NCBI RefSeq assembly: GCF_902167145.1
Contig: NC_050104.1
Span: 13,290,001-13,354,000, forward strand
Direction of reading: 5' to 3'
DNA length: 64,000 bases
DNA from: Zea mays
Lineage: Eukaryota > Streptophyta > Magnoliopsida > Poales > Poaceae
The notes beneath the pieces were generated by a model. That model made no database searches. It was not told where the DNA came from and was given only the letters and a program-made list of their open reading frames with translations. This document shows, piece by piece, positions 22,441 to 32,944 of this stretch. Numbering within the stretch: position 1 is the stretch's first letter; each line of letters opens with the position of its first letter. The position numbers and the translations under genes were made by a program.

Positions 22441-25106
22441 TGTCACACCCGGCTTTAAGGAACAAAGCCAGGTGCATCTCATACATGCGCCAAGAAGACA
22501 ACATATACAATAACAGAGTGTATAGAGATAAATGTCAATAACGTCAGAGTATTTATTACATAGCGGAAGACTTATTACAAAATAAAAGAATAAACATAAA
22601 ACGAACTAAGGATCGTCGGCGCCAATGTCAACTGAGAAACGCCACCTAGATCAGATCATACTCCTCGCCTTGTGGCTCCTCCTGAACCACCTGCTCTTCT
22701 CCTGTGGGGGGTGTGAGACAGCAAGAGTGAGCTCACATACGTTCATCGCTCAACAAGTTGTGGGGAATAATGTGACATAAACTCACCAAAGGTGGGAGCT
22801 CATGGAGTGTAAGGCTTATCAAAGAGAATGGTTAAAGCTGAGCATTGCTTTTAATGTTGGTCAAACTTTTATTAGCAATTACTAGATGTAAGTAAATACC
22901 AAACCTTAAATAAAGTAATAGAACAAATTAATAATAAACCCATGCATATGCAAATGACAAAATTGAATTTAGGTTCCATAAATTAATCATCAGAGAGTCC
23001 TGAGCTGCTCATGACCGTGAGCTCGACTAGTATACCAGTTTTACACTCTGCAGAGGTTGTACCCTTTACCCACAAGTCATGTTACCCATCTGCCAAGGGG
23101 TCGCGAATCCCATACACCTCTACCTAGGAAGCGCGGCAGGGCAACACTACGAGGCCTTTACAAAGTTCCACTAGCTTCCGAAAACCCGCTACAGTTTATA
23201 GGAAGTTCCAATGCAGGGTTCCTGGCTGACCGCCATCGCAGCAAAATCAACCAGGGTCCCATCAAAATTAACTTATGCATGGATGAGTGATATTAAAGAG
23301 CATTATTAGGTAAAAAGTGGTCAAGGGCACAACTTGCCTTCAATGAGCTCCTGCTCAGCTACTTCAACCTGCTGCTCACCAGGATCCTCAGCAACGGGCT
23401 CTTCTACTCGCCACAATACAAACAAGCACAGTGCACATAGAGAAATTAACATTACACCAAACATATATACAAAATACACAGTAATATTCTACACATTAAA
23501 ATAAAATTCTAGGAACAGGAATCATAATTTTTGGAGTTATAGAATTTAAGTTATGCATTTTCAAAGGTTTTATGTGCTTTAAATAGGATTAGGCGATAAA
23601 TAAATTTCTTACTGTTTTCATGACATAACAGAGGCTCTAGGTGATAGAGAATAAAAATACAAAATTTTAGGAAGTGGAATGAAGTAATTTGGAGTTCATA
23701 TGCATTTTCTATGATTTATTGAAGTTCTAGCAATTATTTTCCTATTAAAAATCTATTTAATAATCATTTTCTCTGGTTTTATAATGTTCTAGACTGGGCC
23801 TCATTTTCTGCAAAGTACAGGGGTCTTGGGGTAAAAATCTATAGACACAGAGCGCAGTGTATTAGGACGGCGGGTTGATTAACTAACATTATAAGGGTTC
23901 TTTTGCTAATCTGCCAACCGAAGGGGTATTCTCCAATTTTAGTCGTAGGATCCAGATCCAGAGGCCGAGATTAGATCCTGGTTCTTTAAAAAAAAGAGCG
24001 CTCACTGTCGACCACCGGATCATTATCGAACGGCTACGTTTTGATCAAGCGAAGGGGTATCCCACGTTTTAATCCTATCCGCCCGCGCCCGATCCGACGG
24101 TCGCGGAAGCATCGTCTCCTACCCAGCTCGAGCCACCCAAAATTGCCTCTGCGCACGGCGGGGGAGTCGCCGAAGTCCATGAATCCGGCCAACCCGAGCG
24201 CCAGACTCAAATTCGTTCGGCCCCCGCGAGATTGACTACACCCCGAACCCAATTCCCAAACAAATTTCGGCCGACATCGAGCGCAAGACTCGGTCCACGG
24301 TGATATGCGATTCATGGCGACCGGCGGTTCTCCAGCGAGAAATCTTGGAGCCACCCGCCATGGTTTCTTTGTGGCGTGACATTCACTACCTTCTACCGAT
24401 CATGAGGGTGGGTTCGATGCATACCTCGATATCCCGGTCGCAGGGGAAGCTCGATCCCGCGGTGGCGCTCCGTTCGCAATCCGCCGCCGATGCCCTCCTT
24501 AACCCCGTGTGCAGTCCGTGCGCAGTAATGTGGTGGTCAACGGATTCGCGTGAAGGTAGGTCGCAGGAGGCGGACTCGCCCGGGATCTTTATACCCAGAG
24601 CGCGGGGCAGATTCCACCCGATTCCTCCGGTCAAAGAGGTGGCTGCAACAACGACGGCGCGATTCATCCGGGAAGAAAGCGCTGACGAACCGGGCCCACG
24701 GTCAGTGACCAGAAGCAGGCACAGGCGCGCGCGTGCGAGAGTCCGGCCAGATGGGCCGCGCGGGTCATTTCCCCGGTGGGCCGAAAATGGGGTATGGAGC
24801 CCAGGTAAACTCCCATTACTTTTTTTATGTTTTATTTTCTGCTTTCTTTTATAATTATTTGAATCTAATTTGAATTTGAATATGATTTTCACTTTTGAGT
24901 CCATTATACAAATTCACACTCTAATGTTGGAATAATATATTTTCATTTACATACTTTTATCCTTACGATATTTATTTCCTTCTTTTTTCTAGATTCAAGA
25001 ATTTCTTTTAGGTTCTAAATTCCCTTTTTGGTCTTTAATATTTTTCTTATCACAAAATGCACACAAAAATAAAATATTCAGCATGATGCAATGATTTAGT
25101 AGCATA
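22441..25106 (-). repeat. Chromovirus C 3' LTR, outer part
   Basis: Corresponds to 34666-37643 of the sister LTR, except for a 312 bp deletion at 23256/23257 (missing equivalent 35483-35794). The Helitron begins at 25107 and the last 124 bp of the LTR are at 30937-31060. The GC-rich part (24000-24800) has chance open frames only. Confidence 0.9.
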
Positions 25107-25194
25107 TCTTTACTACTCTATAAGGAGCTAGTGAGGGCGTCCACACCTTCACCACGCCCCCGCCCGGACGTCGCGCAAACCCCGCTGCCCGCCT

Positions 25195-25305
25195 GGCCCC
25201 GGAAATTTCGCCCGCACCACGATGCCCCGCCCGCCCGACCGGAAATTTCGCCCGCACCGCGATGCCCCGACCGAAAATTTCGCCCGCACCGCGATGCCCC
25301 GACCG
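25195..25305. repeat. Short tandem repeat at Helitron 5' end
   Basis: Three copies of a roughly 33-45 bp unit with GAAATTTCGCCCGCACC and GCGATGCCCCGACCG (25202 onward), in a GC-rich 400 bp stretch just inside the 5' terminus. Confidence 0.75.
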
Positions 25306-25776
25306 CCTCCGCCGCCGTGACAGCCGCCTCGACGTCCTCACCACGGCTCCCCCGCTCTCGCGATGCCCCCGACCGCCTCCCCCGCCGTGGGGGATGACTG
25401 GACACGATGCTCCCCACCTGCATCCAACACCACGCTAGCCTCACCCTGGATCCAGGCCGCCGCAGGTGTCCTCGACGCCACCCTTTCGGCTCGCCCGTGG
25501 TTGATTCCTCTTCTCCTTCCTCGGGTATGTTCGAATCGTCAGCCCCTAGATCTACAATTATAAGTTCAGAGGACTATGATCTGTACCACAGCCTCCGCTC
25601 AACGCTAGGAGAATCACGGCGAGCGCGTGCTCGTGGGCACCCCTCTCCGTCAACTGGGGTGCACGATCGATCGATCGAAATATCGATTTGTCGTTGTCAA
25701 AACCCCAATCCAGCCTTCTATTTCCGATCGAGCCGCAAACGAGGCAGGTAGAAGGCCGACGCCAGCGCAGACGCGG

Positions 25777-26403
25777 ATGGCGATGGGAGCGACGGTTCGC
25801 GCGGCGGCTGCAGACGCCATGGTGATGTTCTTGTGGGTGTTGTGCGCCTCCGTGCTCGATGTCTCCACAGCAGCCGTCACGTCGTACTAGGGGTTGCAGG
25901 AGGGCGCCGGCCACTATGGGCTCCTCATTACCACGTCCCTCCTCTTGGTGCTCCTCTTCACCTTCCACCTCCTCTGCGGTGAGCTCGGTGGTGCCAGCTT
26001 CAACCCCACCGACTTGTCGCCTCCTATTCCGCCGGACTCGACAGCCCCTCCCTCTTCTCTGTTGCGCTCGTCCTCTGTCCCTCCTGTATTCAGTGGAATC
26101 AATCGAATTCTGAAGTAGCATCTTTGTTAGGCCGTCGGCGCTGTGGGTGGTACCCTGGCCATCTCGGAGCTGATGCTGGCGAGGTATAAGCACACGCTCG
26201 CGGGCCCCTCACTCAAGGTGGATCCCCACACCGGTGCTCTAGCCGAAGGGGTGCTCACCTTCGTCATCACCCTGACCGTGCTCTAGGTCATCATAAAGGG
26301 CCCCCGCAACGTCATCCTCAAGACCTTGTAGCTCTCAACCTCCATCGTCCCTGTCATCCTCGCAGGCGTAGAGTACACGGGGCCATCTGTGAACTCAGCT
26401 AAT
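25777..26403 (+). pseudogene. SIP1-type aquaporin fragment captured by the Helitron
   Basis: The translation from ATG 25777 (MAMGATVRAAAADAMVMFLW) through HLLCGELGGASFNPTD and, after a disrupted stretch, GTLAISELMLARYKHTLAG to VEYTGPSVNSAN matches my memory of grass small basic intrinsic protein SIP1. This is an ER aquaporin with the unusual first pore motif NPT. A TAG stop at 25888 falls after TSY. A frameshift and about 60 bp of unrelated sequence (26070-26130) interrupt it. Two more in-frame stops lie near 26283 and 26328, and the second pore motif reads NSA instead of NPA. It ends at about the known exon boundary, followed by intron-like DNA. Confidence 0.8.
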
Positions 26404-26771
26404 GTCAGTATCTTGCCTTTCCTTTGCTTTTGAATTCGGTGTGTTTGTTTGTGTTATATTCGCTAAATTATAGGAAGGTTAGTTGAAAGCGTAGCAGGTG
26501 CAAACAAGTCTTAGGTGCATAATATGTTCATTTGAATTCCGATGATCCATATCATATCCAATATGCTCTAATATCTCCCCTTTCTGCAACACAGATGCCC
26601 ATTCATTTCACTCTCTTGGTGTGTTTGCTCGACTGCTCCGGTGGCTCTTCAGTGCTTGGCGCCTTGACCTGAGGCCTGAGGCCTGAGGCAATTCCAGTGG
26701 TGCTTGCCTGCTCCGCACAATAAGGTAAGGCTACCACAACGTTGCTTCCCTCTCCAAATCTGGTGATTTAT

Positions 26772-26901
26772 TTATTTATATGAATAGTGTGATGCTAAGA
26801 AATACAATAGCTTGCAGATCTGGTGATTACACTGGTAAATTTAATAATTAAGGGACTTGATTTTTTTATATTTATTAGCATCACACTATTCATATAAATA
26901 A
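26772..26901. mobile_element. Inverted-repeat (MITE-like) element inside the Helitron
   Basis: Perfect 27 bp inverted arms at 26772-26798 and 26875-26901 (core TATGAATAGTGTGATGCTAA) enclose 76 bp. A direct repeat ATCTGGTGATT occurs at 26758 and 26818. The arms could form a strong hairpin. I do not recognise the family. Confidence 0.6.
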
Positions 26902-26939
26902 CTCTCCAATTCAGTATAAATCTACTAAAAAGGTAAAAC

Positions 26940-26968
26940 GAATTTAAATTTGGGACGGAGGGAGTACT
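26940..26968. mobile_element. Stowaway-type MITE end
   Basis: TTTGGGACGGAGGGAGTA just before the SEC22 fragment is the classic grass Stowaway terminus, read outward. The matching left terminus CTCCCTCCGTCCC is not visible within the Helitron, so this is probably a one-ended relic. Confidence 0.55.
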
Positions 26969-26996
26969 TTTTAGTGGTTTTGGCCTTCGTGACACC

Positions 26997-27189
26997 GTGG
27001 TAAAGCTAACAATGATAGCTTGTGTCACTGATGAACGTCCACTAGCAGAAGGGTTGGAAGATGGGCAAGATCAGAAGGATACTGATTTCTACAAGCAGCA
27101 AGCTAAACGTCTATTTAAGAACTTGTCAAAAGGGCATCATGAAGCTTCACGGATGTCAATTGAGACATGGCCCTACTATTTCCAATATC
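26997..27189 (+). pseudogene. SEC22 v-SNARE fragment captured by the Helitron
   Basis: The translation V-KLTMIACVTDERPLAEGL...QQAKRLFKNLSKG...SRMSIETWPYYFQY matches the start of the plant SEC22 longin domain. SEC22 is an ER-Golgi R-SNARE. The normal start ATG reads GTG at 26997. There is no internal stop over 64 codons. The match ends where the plant gene has an exon boundary (PYYFHY), and the SNARE motif and membrane anchor are absent. This is a 5' exon fragment, not a working gene. Confidence 0.82.
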
Positions 27190-27889
27190 CTTGTACCATT
27201 TTTTTCCAGCTCTGGTAGTTCAATTTGATTAGTTTTCCTTTTTTCCCTCAGTTTTCCTTGCAGGTTAAATCCCATCCTTTAAACAAAATGTTTAATCAAC
27301 TTTAGTTTTTGTTTAATCTTGTCTAGGGCTGTTTCGGCCCTCCAAGGTATCAACCAACTTCTCTCTACTTCTTTAAAAAGAATCATGGTTATTCAGCCAA
27401 TTGAGGTCAAATCTAAACTAGATAAAAAGACAAAATTTCACATTTACCATCTGTCACCAGCAAATGGTTAAGGCCTGAAATTTATCTAGGAAGTCTTCAC
27501 CACAGCTTGTGGGAAAATGTCTTCCCAATCTTTTGACACATGAATTCTATCAAGCTTTTCTAAGGTAGTGTTTTCCTGATTGTTTGACCATGTTCGCCTT
27601 TCCCATTCAGACCTAATGTGATCACCGCCATAGAGAATCAGGGGAAGTTTGCAGTCTTGGGGGCAGACACCTCCTGGGCATATCCTTAAGGAGAGATATC
27701 AGGCTTGGAATGCGGACAGGTACTCTTGGGATGTCCACTGCACGCGATAATTATACTTCTTATAATATTTAGTTATAATGTTGTTTCAGTGTCGGATTTC
27801 ATTTGAATTAGGAGCTGGGTTTCGGATTTCAATCCATTTTTAGAGAATTGTAAAATTGAACTGCCATTTTTTTTTCTTTATGATCGAAA

Positions 27890-28008
27890 CATACAAGATA
27901 GAGCAAAGATTGTAGATATTATTGTCAACGATCTTAAAGTCTTTCCGACATTCAATAAGGAGTTATATAAGGAGATAGCACAACTTCTCACTCTTGAAAA
28001 TTTTTAGG
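27890..28008 (+). pseudogene. TOPLESS-type corepressor exon fragment, copy 1
   Basis: The translation RAKIVDIIVNDLKVFPTFNK and ELYKEIAQLLTLENF matches the helical region just after the CTLH motif of TOPLESS/TPR corepressors, which dock EAR-motif repressors. It ends at a splice-donor-like boundary (TTTTAG|GTTTG). The flanking intron-like DNA (27788-28155) is repeated at 28336-28705. Confidence 0.75.
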
Positions 28009-28189
28009 TTTGTTCATTCTTTTACACTCTATGGCATCAGATCATCAAGAAGCATTTAAAATAAATATTTCTTATAGCTTCTTACTCCCTCGATTTTTTA
28101 AGTCATTGGAAATGCCTCATGTTTGGTGCAATGCAATTAATGTATCTTCACTGGTAATGAAAATAGGACTAATAGATCATGAACCATTA

Positions 28190-28320
28190 AGGTCCACGCT
28201 GGTGAGTGGGATGACGTGGAGAAATACTTGTCAGGTTTCACCAAGGTAGATTACAATAGGTATTCGATGAAGATCTTCTTTGAGATTACCAAGCAAAAGT
28301 ATTTGGAAGCACTTCATAGG
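28190..28320 (+). pseudogene. TOPLESS-type corepressor CTLH exon fragment
   Basis: The translation GEWDDVEKYLSGFTKVDYNR and YSMKIFFEITKQKYLEALHR is the CTLH exon of TOPLESS-type proteins. In the intact gene it lies directly before the exon seen at 28438. Order and spacing (exon, 115 bp intron, exon) are preserved. The LisH exon expected upstream is not seen. Confidence 0.82.
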
Positions 28321-28437
28321 CACTGTTCTTTCATATTTCAGATTTCATTTGAATTAGGAGTTGGGTTTCGAATTTTGGTCCATTTTTAGGGAACTTTAAA
28401 ATTATACTAACTCGTTTCTTTCTTCATGTTCAAAACA

Positions 28438-28553
28438 GGCATGATAGAGCAAAGGCTATAGATATTCTTGTCAATGATCTTAAAGTATTTTCGACATTCA
28501 ATGAGGAGTTTTATAAGGAGATAACACAACTTGTCACTCTTGAGAATTTTAGG
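28438..28553 (+). pseudogene. TOPLESS-type corepressor exon fragment, copy 2
   Basis: The translation HDRAKAIDILVNDLKVFSTF and NEEFYKEITQLVTLENF is closer to the family consensus than copy 1 at 27890. It follows the CTLH exon in the natural order, and a GT donor follows ENF. The rest of TOPLESS (WD40 repeats) is absent. Confidence 0.82.
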
Positions 28554-29159
28554 TTTGTTCATCCTTTTCCACTCCATGGCATCAGATCATCAAGAAGCAT
28601 TTAAAATAAATATTTATTAAAGGTTCTTACTCCCTTGTTTTTTTAAGTCATTAAAAACACTTCTCATGTTTGGTGCAATGCAATTAATGTATCTTCATTG
28701 TTAGCTCGCAACGACATAGGTCATTAGCTGCTACATGCTTATTTGCAAACGGCAGAGGCTTGTTTAAGATATTCATTTGATAGCTTTTATTTTATGTTGT
28801 GTTTTTGTAGTATACTTTATTCTTTTTGCAATGTTTTATATAGCAGGCTATGACATGAAAGATGGTGTAAAGTTCTAAGGTTGACATGTATCTTGCCTTT
28901 TTGATTCTGATGAAGCGAAGAATGTGAACCGCAAGTTGGCAGTACAAACGAACTCGGAATTTGTCATGTTCTCAAACTATCCAGAACTGCTGCAATCACA
29001 TGCCACTATCCACCTCGAGCAGAGGTAGACAACGATGCTCTCCCTACTCGCCTGCTCACCATTCTGCCTACCCCCTACCCGTTGTGGCGCTCGCTGGAAG
29101 AGCATGACCACTGCCACCATCACGATACGGAGCGGAGCAAGAATCGGAAGCCGACACAG

Positions 29160-29330
29160 CTAGGGTGGTATCTCAGCACTGAGGTCATCTAGGTTGTCCA
29201 GTTCATCAAGCGTGTCGCGCCCCCGCCGCTTCTGTTGCTGCCGCGGTGGAACCCAAGTTGCGGTGCCTCCTCAAGGCAGACATGGTTGCTGTATTCTGCG
29301 AGCTCGCCGCGCAGGGCGAGACCCTCCAAG
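29160..29330 (+). pseudogene. Possible THA8-like PPR gene fragment
   Basis: Two stretches recall plant THA8-like pentatricopeptide proteins: GWYLSTEVI then VVQFIKRVA (29163-29220, with a stop in between), and EPKLRCLLKADMVAVFCELAAQGE (29249-29320) in another frame. The similarity comes from memory of the R-LLKADMVAVLRELAAQ-E block. The fragment has a frameshift and loses similarity after 29330. Confidence 0.45.
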
Positions 29331-29339
29331 TACGCGCTC

Positions 29340-30900
29340 CTATTTTTGTACTTGCCGCTCCACAGGTAGCCCACATGAAGCTATTGGGAATGGCCTTGGT
29401 GGCTATTTTAGCGTTGCAAGGCAATTTTTTGACATATTCTGTTGATGAGTTGCCTGTTAATATGTAGATTTGCAAGTATATAATTTATAAAATCATTACT
29501 TCCTGGGGGGTACCCTAATTCCTTTCCCGAGGCTGTGCTGGCTCAACTTTGTCATCTGCTTCTTCAGAATTTTCAACACGCGGTTGGATTTTGGGGCGCA
29601 ATGACTTCAAATGTAACCTTCCAGTCAAGGAATGTGCTAAGCAAGAAATTTATGGTGAAGAAAGAGGTGACCAAATTATTACTTTTAAATTTTCTTGGGT
29701 AATGAAAGCAATCAGCTAATTGATATGTTTAGTTTCTGTTTTTACTAGGTATATCCTTACATGCCTTCTATTTTTGAGATGAAACCAAATTAGTGCAGCA
29801 AGAATCAAACCAAAGGTATTGTATTCGTATCACCTTTGTGGTCTTAGAGGATTCTATCCACAATCTCTTTCTCCAACTGTATATTTCGATAAACCTAAGA
29901 ACATGCTTTTGAAACAATTAGACATTCTTGACCAAATGAAGTTTGAGATGAGCAACTCAAGCTCATTAGAAATAGTTACAACGGTTTAGATAAGATATCT
30001 GCTTATTAGTTAAAGTTTAGATGGGAGTTCATATTGGCCAAATAAAAAAGAACTACAGAATTATAGGAACTTGACAACAATTTAACTCTTCCCCAGTAAA
30101 TGTATTTGCGAACATATGGCATTTTTAGCAAAGAAGAATAATTGTTTTATTATCCAAATGAGGAGATAAACTATCTCTGCTTATTGTCTACATTCCACAT
30201 GGGATTTCATATTGCCTAAAGAAATGATATCGCTTGTGAAGTACAAGAGCAAGAATGTTGTTCATGTGAAATTTGTTTTCATTTTTCATTCCACCTTCTG
30301 CTCGTCTAACTCAATTAAATCGGTTCCTAAATCTAGAAAAAGTGCAAACATTGTAGAAACTACCATAATATTGCATCTACATGAAGGTTGGTAGGCAGAC
30401 CAAGACGTGGAGGACAGTAGCCTAGTTTGCTGCCAGATCGAGCACCACGAGACAAGACTTCATGTCGCAAGACAGGGTCATGGATGTTGGGCATCCACTC
30501 GGGCTAAAGAAAGGTTGTTTACAGGAGGTTTAAGTAATATCTGCCACTACATCATTTCCTACGTGTCTTCAAGACAAAATAAAAGTAGATTGTTCATATC
30601 TTGTTGAGACGTTTGTTTTAATAGATGTAGTACAATTTTCATCTAATTTTTGTAGATTGGTGTTATCATGTGTACCTATTATATTTGTCGTAACGTTAAC
30701 ACGAACACCTTACTATATAATTTATGTCGCAACATACGAGTATTGTATTCACTCCTTAGACTTTTTCTGATATATAATTTGATTTGTATCAGTTTAGTTC
30801 TATATTGGTTGTTGCCAAAAAATTATGAGATATCGAGGGTGATAATATATGTGTTATTCATTTTTATGTAATCGTTGTGTCCTAACATTTTGTCGTATTG
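29340..30900. other. Unassigned AT-rich Helitron interior
   Basis: I see no gene I recognise and no long open frame on either strand. Short open runs (for example 29590-29690 and 30400-30540) may be remnants of further captured exons. The last 200 bp are AT-rich and lead to the terminal hairpin. Confidence 0.5.
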
Positions 30901-30904
30901 ATCG

Positions 30905-30936
30905 TGTGCCGTTGCAACGCACGGGCACCTAACTAG
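30905..30936 (+). other. Helitron 3' hairpin and CTAG terminus
   Basis: The stem halves GTGCCGT (30906-30912) and ACGGGCAC (30921-30928) pair with one bulged G around a short loop. CTAACTAG follows and ends at 30936, next to host T. This is the canonical rolling-circle terminator structure of Helitrons. Confidence 0.85.
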
Positions 30937-31060
30937 TCTTTTTATTAATTGTTCTTGGACATGGTGTTCACATATGATGATGCATGAAGATCAAACTCAC
31001 ATAAAGAGAAATGGTTTCTCTATTGGTATTATTTCTAGCAATTACAAAGTGGGTGTTACA
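30937..31060 (-). repeat. Chromovirus C 3' LTR, inner part
   Basis: TCTTTTTATTAATTG...GGGTGTTACA, identical in content to the end of the sister LTR (37646-37769). It resumes directly after the Helitron. Confidence 0.92.
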
Positions 31061-31075
31061 AATCCTACCCCCTTA
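31061..31075 (-). other. Polypurine tract of chromovirus C
   Basis: Minus-strand AAGGGGGTAGGATT lies directly before the LTR start TGTAACACCC. Element D has almost the same tract before its 3' LTR (58097-58111). Confidence 0.75.
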
Positions 31076-31099
31076 AAAATAATCTCGTCCTCGAGATTT

Positions 31100-32944
31100 A
31101 AGAAGAACTAGAGAAAAGATGGGGAAAATCTATGCGAAGCTCTTCTTCTCTCTCCCACGTTGCTTAATCTTCGTCGTGGTGACTCCATTGCACTTTACAC
31201 ATCTTTATCACCTTATTCCTCGTAACTCGGGTCAATGTATTCAAAATCTTGACATGATACTCCGTGTAAGTCAAATCACCCTGAACACTGAGCTCTTCCA
31301 TTGGTAACTGTTCCTCAGGGACACGGAGACACTTCTTAAGTTGAGATACATGGAACACATTATGCACACCGAATAGTTTATCAGGTAGCTCGAGTTGATA
31401 GGCCATCTCTCCAACTCGCCTAAAACTATGAATGGTCCAATAAAGCGAGGGGACAATTTGCCCTTGACTTTAAATCTCCTCATTCCACGAAGTGGTGACA
31501 CCTTGAGGTACACATAATCTCCTTCTTCAAATTCCAGTGGTCTTCTTCTATTATCAGCATAACTCTTTTGCCTGGTTTGAGCCACTCTCAAATTCTCTCG
31601 AATTATACGGACTTGTTCTTCTGCTTCTTGAATCAATTCAGGCCCAAAGAACTGTCTCTCTCCAGTCTGATCCCAATACAAAGGAGTTCTGCACTTCCTC
31701 CCATATAAAGCTTCAAAAGGTGACATCTTCAGACTGGCCTGGTAACTATTATTATACGAGAACTCAGCATAAGGCAGACTCTTATCCCAACTTCCTCCAT
31801 GCTGAAGGGCACATGCTCTCAACATATCCTCCAATACTTGATTAGTCCTTTCAGTCTGTCCATCAGTCTGAGGGTGATAAGCTGTACTAAAATTCAACTT
31901 TGTACTCATGTTCTCATGAAAGCTTCTCCAAAACCTTGAGGTAAACTGCGAACCTCGATCAGACACGATCTTCTTTGGTACTCCATGTAAACACCCAATC
32001 CGAGCCATATATAACTCTGCTAGTTGAGAACATTTATAAGTAGTCTTGACAGGAATAAAGTGAGCCACTTTAGTCAATCTATCCACAATCACCCATATAG
32101 CATCATATCCTTTCTGGGTGCGAGGCAATCCAGTAATGAAATCCATACCAATCTCTTCCCATTTCCACTCGGGTATCTTCAGTGGGTGCAATAGTCCAGC
32201 TGGCCTCTGGTGTTCAGCCTTAACTCTTTGACATACATCGCACATAGCCACATGTGCAGCTACATCTCTTTTCAATCCATACCACCAATACTGATACATC
32301 TTAGTACTACCAGGATGAATAGAATAATCCGAATCATGGGCCTCCTTTAAAATAGTCTCTCGAAGGCTTTTAATATCAGGAACACACATCCTGTCCTTGA
32401 ACCATACGGTCCCTTGCTCATCCTCCATGAATTCTGGACCTCGTCCTTCAGTAATCAGATCCTTAATCTCTTGTATTTTGGCATCACCAACCTGACCTTT
32501 ACAAATCTCTTGCTCCAAGGTAGGTTCCACATCAATAGTAACTCCTTCGGTATGAGCAACTATCCCCAGGTTAAGTCTCCTGAAATCCTCAACAATCTCA
32601 TCGGGTAGCTGGGCAACAATAGCTGAATGAACATGCTCCTTGCGACTCAAGGCATCTGCAACCAAATTCGCCTTGCCCGGGTGATAGTGAATCTCCAAAT
32701 CATAATCCTTAATAAGCTCCAACCAACGGCGTTGCCTAAGGTTGAGATCCTTTTGAGTGAATATATACTTCAGACTCTTATGATCCGTGTACACTTGGCA
32801 CTTGGTCCCCATGATATAATGTCTCCAAATCTTAAGAGCATGCACAACTGCTGCTAGTTCCAAGTCGTGAGTGGGGTAATTCAATTCATGTTTCCGTAAC
32901 TGACGAGACGCGTAGGCGATCACATGTCCTTCTTGCATGAGCAC
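31100..32944 (-). pseudogene. pol: Chromovirus C RNase H, integrase and chromodomain
   Basis: One open frame of 557 codons (32944-31271) holds RNase H ([31 protein letters not shown]). The integrase zinc finger (HPGSTKMY...[12 protein letters not shown]) follows, then the core with [30 protein letters not shown] and [13 protein letters not shown] (D, D, E) and the GPF/Y-like end SPRFIGPF. A frameshift near 31400 separates the C-terminal part (31406-31164), with [19 protein letters not shown] and the chromodomain KMCKVQWSHHDED. There a TAA at about 31161 cuts before ATWERE. The chromodomain places C in the chromoviruses (Tekay/Del). Confidence 0.9.

Larger units (their letters stand above)
27788..28710. 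repeat. Partial duplication within the Helitron
   Basis: 27788-28155 and 28336-28705 are diverged direct copies. Both begin GATTTCATTTGAATTAGGAG and share the exon, then GGCATCAGATCATCAAGAAG and GTGCAATGCAATTAATGTAT. The CTLH exon lies between them, so only the second copy has the exon pair in order. Confidence 0.85.
25107..30936 (+). mobile_element. Non-autonomous Helitron carrying gene fragments
   Basis: The 5' end TCTTTACTACTCTATAAGG and the 3' end ...CACCTAACTAG match the maize HelA-type termini. A hairpin precedes the CTAG by about 8 bp (30906-30928). The insertion lies between A (25106) and T (30937) with no target duplication. The sister LTR keeps the empty site GCATATCTTTTTATTAATTG (37640-37659). 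No Rep/helicase sequence is visible, so it depended on an autonomous partner. The cargo, all on the same strand, is SIP1 aquaporin, SEC22, TOPLESS-type and perhaps PPR fragments, plus MITE sequence. Confidence 0.92.

Noticed and set aside
22441..22460. Left boundary of C read as an LTR solo or tandem with B
   Set aside because: The AAGAC duplications, primer site and polypurine tract define C as a complete insertion in minus orientation.
24300..24854. Open frames in the GC-rich part of C's LTR (also 36838-37401)
   Set aside because: Present in both LTRs, but they have no recognisable domain and no start context, and the two copies differ by substitutions that change residues freely.
25777..26403. 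A functional aquaporin gene
   Set aside because: It has at least three in-frame stops, a frameshift, a 60 bp interruption, an altered second pore motif and no downstream exons.
30400..30607. A further captured gene at the right end of the Helitron
   Set aside because: A 66-codon open run exists, but I could not match it to any protein family, so it is only noted as unassigned.
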